DNA of 64,000 nt from Streptomyces virginiae. GTDB lineage: Bacteria; Actinomycetota; Actinomycetes; Streptomycetales; Streptomycetaceae. The notes under the pieces are model-generated. The model saw nothing but the letters and a program-made list of their open reading frames with translations, was not told where the DNA came from and ran no database searches. The stretch covers positions 15,986 through 79,985 of the forward strand of contig NZ_JOAK01000027.1 of the NCBI RefSeq assembly GCF_000720455.1, read 5' to 3'. How positions within the stretch are numbered: the first letter of the stretch is position 1; each line of letters opens with the position of its first letter. Positions 61,466 to 64,000 of this stretch are shown in pieces. Both the position numbers and the translations under genes were made by a program.

Positions 61466-62638
61466 ATGACCGACCGCGCCCCGCAGCCGGTGGACCGACA
61501 GCTGCCCACCGAGGAGTCCCGCGACCTCCTCGCCCTCGTACGCGAGATCGCCCAGCGCGAGATCCGCCCCCGGGCAGCCGAGGAGGAGGACGCCGGACGG
61601 TTCCCCCGAGAGGTCTTCACCCTGCTCTCCGAGGCCGGACTGCTCGGCCTCCCGTACCCCGGGGACCACGGCGGCGGCGAGCAGCCGTACGAGGTCTACC
61701 TCCAGGTCCTCGAAGAGCTGGCCGCGGCCCGCCTGACCGTCGGCCTCGGCGTCAGCGTGCACTCCCTGGCCTGCCACGGCCTCGCCGGCTACGGCACCAA
61801 GGAACAGCAGGCCGCGCACCTGCCCGCGATGCTCGGCGGCGGTCTGCTGGGCGCCTACTGCCTCTCCGAGCCGGCCGCCGGCTCCGACGCCGCCTCGCTC
61901 ACCACCAAGGCGGTCCGCGACGGCGACGACTGGGTCATCACCGGCACCAAGGCCTGGATCACCCACGGCGGGGTCGCCGACTTCTACACCGTCCTCGCCC
62001 GTACCGGCGTCGAGGGCCCCAAGGGCATCACCGCCTTCCTCGTCCCCGGGGACGCGGCCGGCCTCACCGCGGCCGTGCCCGAGAAGAAGATGGGCATGAA
62101 GGGCTCGCCCACCGCCCAGCTGCACTTCGACGGCGTACGCGTACCCGACTCCCGCCGCATCGGCGAGGAGGGGCAGGGCTTCTCCATCGCCCTGGCCGCG
62201 CTCGACGCGGGACGGCTGGGCATCGCCGCCTGCGCCATCGGCGTCGCCCAGGCCGCGCTGGACGAGGCGCTCACGTACGCGCTGGACCGCAAGCAGTTCG
62301 GGCACCCCATCGCGGACTTCCAGGGGCTGCGGTTCATGCTGGCCGACATGGCCACCAAGATCGAGGCGGGCCGGGCGCTGTACCTCGCGGCGGCACGGCT
62401 GCGGGACGCGGGCAAGCCGTTCTCCCGGCAGGCGGCCATGGCCAAGCTGTTCTGCACGGACGCGGCGATGGCCGTCACCACGGACGCGGTGCAGATCCTC
62501 GGCGGCTACGGCTACACGGCGGACTTCCCCGTCGAGCGCCTGATGCGCGAGGCGAAGGTGCTCCAGATCGTCGAGGGCACCAACCAGATCCAGCGCATGG
62601 TCATCGCCCGCCACCTGGCCGGACCCGAGACGCGCTGA
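61466..62638 (+). CDS. Acyl-CoA dehydrogenase
   Basis: 390 residues, standard length. FAD/acyl-CoA fold with AYCLSEPAAGSDAASL (signature 1), WITHGGVADFYTVLART and the C-terminal signature QILGGYGYTADFPVERLMREAKVL; the catalytic base Glu lies in QIVEGTNQIQRM. It oxidises acyl-CoA to the 2-enoyl-CoA, chain length unknown. ATG 61466 is preferred to GTG 61439 because GAGGAGAG lies 8-9 nt before it. Confidence 0.94.
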   Translation: MTDRAPQPVDRQLPTEESRDLLALVREIAQREIRPRAAEEEDAGRFPREVFTLLSEAGLLGLPYPGDHGGGEQPYEVYLQVLEELAAARLTVGLGVSVHSLACHGLAGYGTKEQQAAHLPAMLGGGLLGAYCLSEPAAGSDAASLTTKAVRDGDDWVITGTKAWITHGGVADFYTVLARTGVEGPKGITAFLVPGDAAGLTAAVPEKKMGMKGSPTAQLHFDGVRVPDSRRIGEEGQGFSIALAALDAGRLGIAACAIGVAQAALDEALTYALDRKQFGHPIADFQGLRFMLADMATKIEAGRALYLAAARLRDAGKPFSRQAAMAKLFCTDAAMAVTTDAVQILGGYGYTADFPVERLMREAKVLQIVEGTNQIQRMVIARHLAGPETR

Positions 62639-62660
62639 CGCGGGTCCGCCGCCGGACGGG

Positions 62661-62867
62661 TCAGTACAGCCCGCTGCTCGTGGAGGGCCAGACCGGGGAG
62701 GACGTGAGCCGGGACCACTCCGGGTCCCGCCGGCCGGGCAGGGTGCGGCCGGCGTCCGCCCACCGGGCCAGCAGGTCGCGGTAGATCGGCGGATCGGGCG
62801 CCTGCTGCTCGCGCAGCGGCTCACGCTGAAGCGGGCGCTGAACCGATTCTTCGAAATGCGGCGGCAT
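62661..62867 (-). CDS. Small conserved-looking protein
   Basis: 68 residues. The core RDLLARWADAGRTLPGRRDP with the following EWSRLTSSP resembles small Streptomyces proteins that I recall only vaguely. Function unknown. The start at 62867 (MPPHFEESVQ) is taken because sequence upstream of it in this frame is low-complexity Arg/Pro, not protein-like; AAGG lies about 10 nt upstream. Convergent with the acyl-CoA dehydrogenase. Confidence 0.5.
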   Translation of the reverse strand: MPPHFEESVQRPLQREPLREQQAPDPPIYRDLLARWADAGRTLPGRRDPEWSRLTSSPVWPSTSSGLY

Positions 62868-63261
62868 CGGACGGCGCCTTCGGCCCGTTGAAGACTGAAG
62901 CGTGCTCATGCACGGCCAACGCGGGACCGGAGCCACGGGTAATCGCCCCGGCCCTACGCCTATCCGTTCGAGGCTTCCCCGGGGCCGGAGCGGGCGCGGG
63001 TACGGGTGCCCGCGCACTCGGGGCCTCCACCCCCGCGGCCCCCCACCCTTGCCCGGCGGCTGCCCACCCACCCAGGGGCGGCGTTTCGGCGGGGGCGGCC
63101 GGATGGTGCGGGGCGGCTTCGGGGGGCGGGGCACGCGGACTCGGCGGTCAGAGACGTCCTGGGGGTTTCCCGTCAGTCCCATCGTCTCTCCGCGTCGGGC
63201 CGGTCCCTCAAGGGCGCTCCCTCCGGTCGCGTCGCTTCGCGATGGCCTTCGGCCACCCTTG
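62868..63261. other. Gene-free GC-rich stretch
   Basis: Several frames are open here on both strands, but all translate to low-complexity Arg/Gly/Pro sequence and none has a ribosome site or recognisable fold. A 7-bp stem (GCGCGGG/CCCGCGC, 62994-63015) is the only structure noted. Confidence 0.5.
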
Positions 63262-63350
63262 ACCGCCCGTCCCGCCACGGACATACGAGGACAGCCGGGA
63301 ACCCCCCAAAGGAACGGGCCGGTTCCAGATTTCAGGGACGGGGCGTCGGA
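63262..63350 (+). repeat. Left arm of large imperfect inverted repeat
   Basis: Starts ACCGCCCGTCCCGCCACGGA and ends GGGACGGGGCGTCGGA. The reverse complement lies at 63911-64000, identical apart from about nine differences and one 1-nt indel, most of them in the stretch after the first 20 bp. Confidence 0.9.
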
Positions 63351-63379
63351 GGGGCGCGGCGGCGGCCGGGGGCGCATCA

Positions 63380-63507
63380 AATCGCTACGCGCTCCTGCGA
63401 GACGGCGCCTGCGAGCCCCGTGGGCCGGACATAAGCCGCCACCAATCGCTACGCGCTCCTGCCGGACGGCGCCTGCAAGCCCCTGTGGCTGGGCATAGGC
63501 CGCCATC
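63380..63507 (+). repeat. Two tandem 64-bp repeat units (forward)
   Basis: Units 63380-63443 and 63444-63507, each beginning AATCGCTACGCGCTCCTGC and ending GCCGCCA(C/T)C. They differ at several positions. A partial third copy (GGGGCTGGGCATAGG) is at 63550-63564. Confidence 0.9.
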
Positions 63508-63753
63508 GATCACCACACACGCCCCCATCACGCGTCCGCGAGATGTCCGGGGCTGGGCATAGGTGAGTGCGCGCCTCACAGAGCCTTCAATACGCCCCAA
63601 TTACCCCTGTTTGCGCCTGCGGGTGGGATCGCACCGTGGTCTTGGTGGGGGTTGGCATCGGCTGAGCCGATGGATCACCCTCCCGCCCCCCGTATCGCCC
63701 CTCTCAGCCCCAGACGAGGGCCGGACGCCCTCGTGCAGGAGCGCGTAGTGATT

Positions 63754-63881
63754 AGTGGCGGCCTATGTCCAGCCCAAGGGGCTCGCAGACGCCGTCTCGC
63801 AGGAGCGCGTAGCGATTGGTGGCGGCCCTTGCCCAGCCCACGGGGCTCGCAGACGCCATCCGGCAGGAGCGCGTAGCGATT
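63754..63881 (-). repeat. Two tandem 64-bp repeat units (inverted)
   Basis: Units 63754-63817 and 63818-63881 are reverse complements of the forward units, ending GCAGGAGCGCGTAGCGATT on the + strand. A truncated third copy occupies about 63729-63753. Confidence 0.9.
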
Positions 63882-63910
63882 TGGGGCGCCCTGGGCTCCG
63901 CCCGCGCATC

Positions 63911-64000
63911 TCCGACGCCCCGTCCCTGAAATCTGGAACCGGCCCGTTCCTTTGGGGGCTTCCCGGCAGTCTTTCGGATTTCCGTGGCGGGACGGGCGGT
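63911..64000 (-). repeat. Right arm of large imperfect inverted repeat
   Basis: Reverse complement of 63262-63350, ending CCACGG-complement TCCGTGGCGGGACGGGCGGT exactly at the window edge, so the repeat may continue outside. The 246-nt centre between the arms (63508-63753) has no supported gene. Confidence 0.9.

Noticed and set aside
62960..62980. tRNA T-loop-like GTTCGAGGC
   Set aside because: No acceptor stem or anticodon arm can be drawn around it.
63006..63876. Several open frames of 60-200 codons in the repeat region
   Set aside because: Arg/Gly/Pro low-complexity translations in overlapping frames on both strands, no start signals, and they run through inverted repeats.
63380..63881. 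CRISPR array
   Set aside because: The 64-bp units are directly abutting without spacers, occur in both orientations, and no cas genes are nearby.

Overview
The window is typical Streptomyces chromosome: about 70% or higher G+C, strong third-position G/C bias, frequent GTG starts, ATGA/GTGA/TGATG stop-start overlaps, and Streptomyces-type gene families (SPW-repeat protein, PF03640-type lipoprotein, TMEM175-like channel, RibM inside a rib operon, IS701-like protein). I see no rRNA, tRNA, CRISPR array, prophage or biosynthetic gene cluster. Most of it is ordinary core or near-core sequence; the right end (about 62.9-64 kb) is repeat-rich and nearly gene-free.

Layout. 1-7.4 kb: end of a VOC/glyoxalase gene, then a tight seven-gene operon: AGE-family isomerase, STAS, GlgX debranching enzyme, STAS, RsbW-like kinase, PP2C phosphatase, MinD/ParA-like ATPase. 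This is an Rsb-style partner-switching module built around glycogen debranching, and its content resembles the cyanobacterial icfG locus. 7.4-18 kb: DJ-1/PfpI protein, aldehyde dehydrogenase, NADP-binding oxidoreductase, a three-subunit molybdenum hydroxylase (CoxS/L/M type), an MFS transporter, a histidine kinase with a cyclic-nucleotide-binding-like domain, an NTF2-like protein and a TMEM175-like channel. 18-20.6 kb: an IS701-like transposase relative that appears to have lost catalytic acidic residues, overlapping an xdhC Mo-cofactor gene. 20.6-29.4 kb: cupin, GuaB1-type GMP reductase, a LytS/LytTR two-component system wrapped around a sodium/solute symporter, a PF03640 lipoprotein, an SGNH hydrolase.

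29.8-35 kb: amino-acid permease, Lrp/AsnC regulator, DUF1059 protein, DavA-type amidase and DavB-type amino-acid 2-monooxygenase. Together these form a lysine or arginine 2-monooxygenase catabolic island, with a repeated GCGCAAC motif before both the permease and the amidase. 35-43.5 kb: hypotheticals, NCS2 permease, a divergent MFS/ROK pair sharing a palindrome, a serine hydrolase, and an ECF41 sigma factor with its likely SDR target. 43.5-52.5 kb: GH18 chitinase with chi-type promoter repeats, an FMN riboswitch and the rib operon (ribD, ribE, ribM, ribBA, ribH), then hisE, hisG and a PH-like protein. 52.7-62.9 kb: two CNNM/CorC transporters, EccA-like AAA ATPase, nucleoside-kinase-like P-loop protein, secreted C39-like protease, SPW protein, small membrane protein, TetR regulator, acyl-CoA dehydrogenase, a small conserved-looking protein. 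62.9-64 kb: a large inverted repeat whose arms each contain tandem 64-bp units.

The observations most worth following are the icfG-like partner-switch/glycogen operon, the inactivated transposase coupled to xdhC, the ECF41 promoter, the GCGCAAC sites of the amino-acid catabolic island, and the terminal inverted-repeat element.
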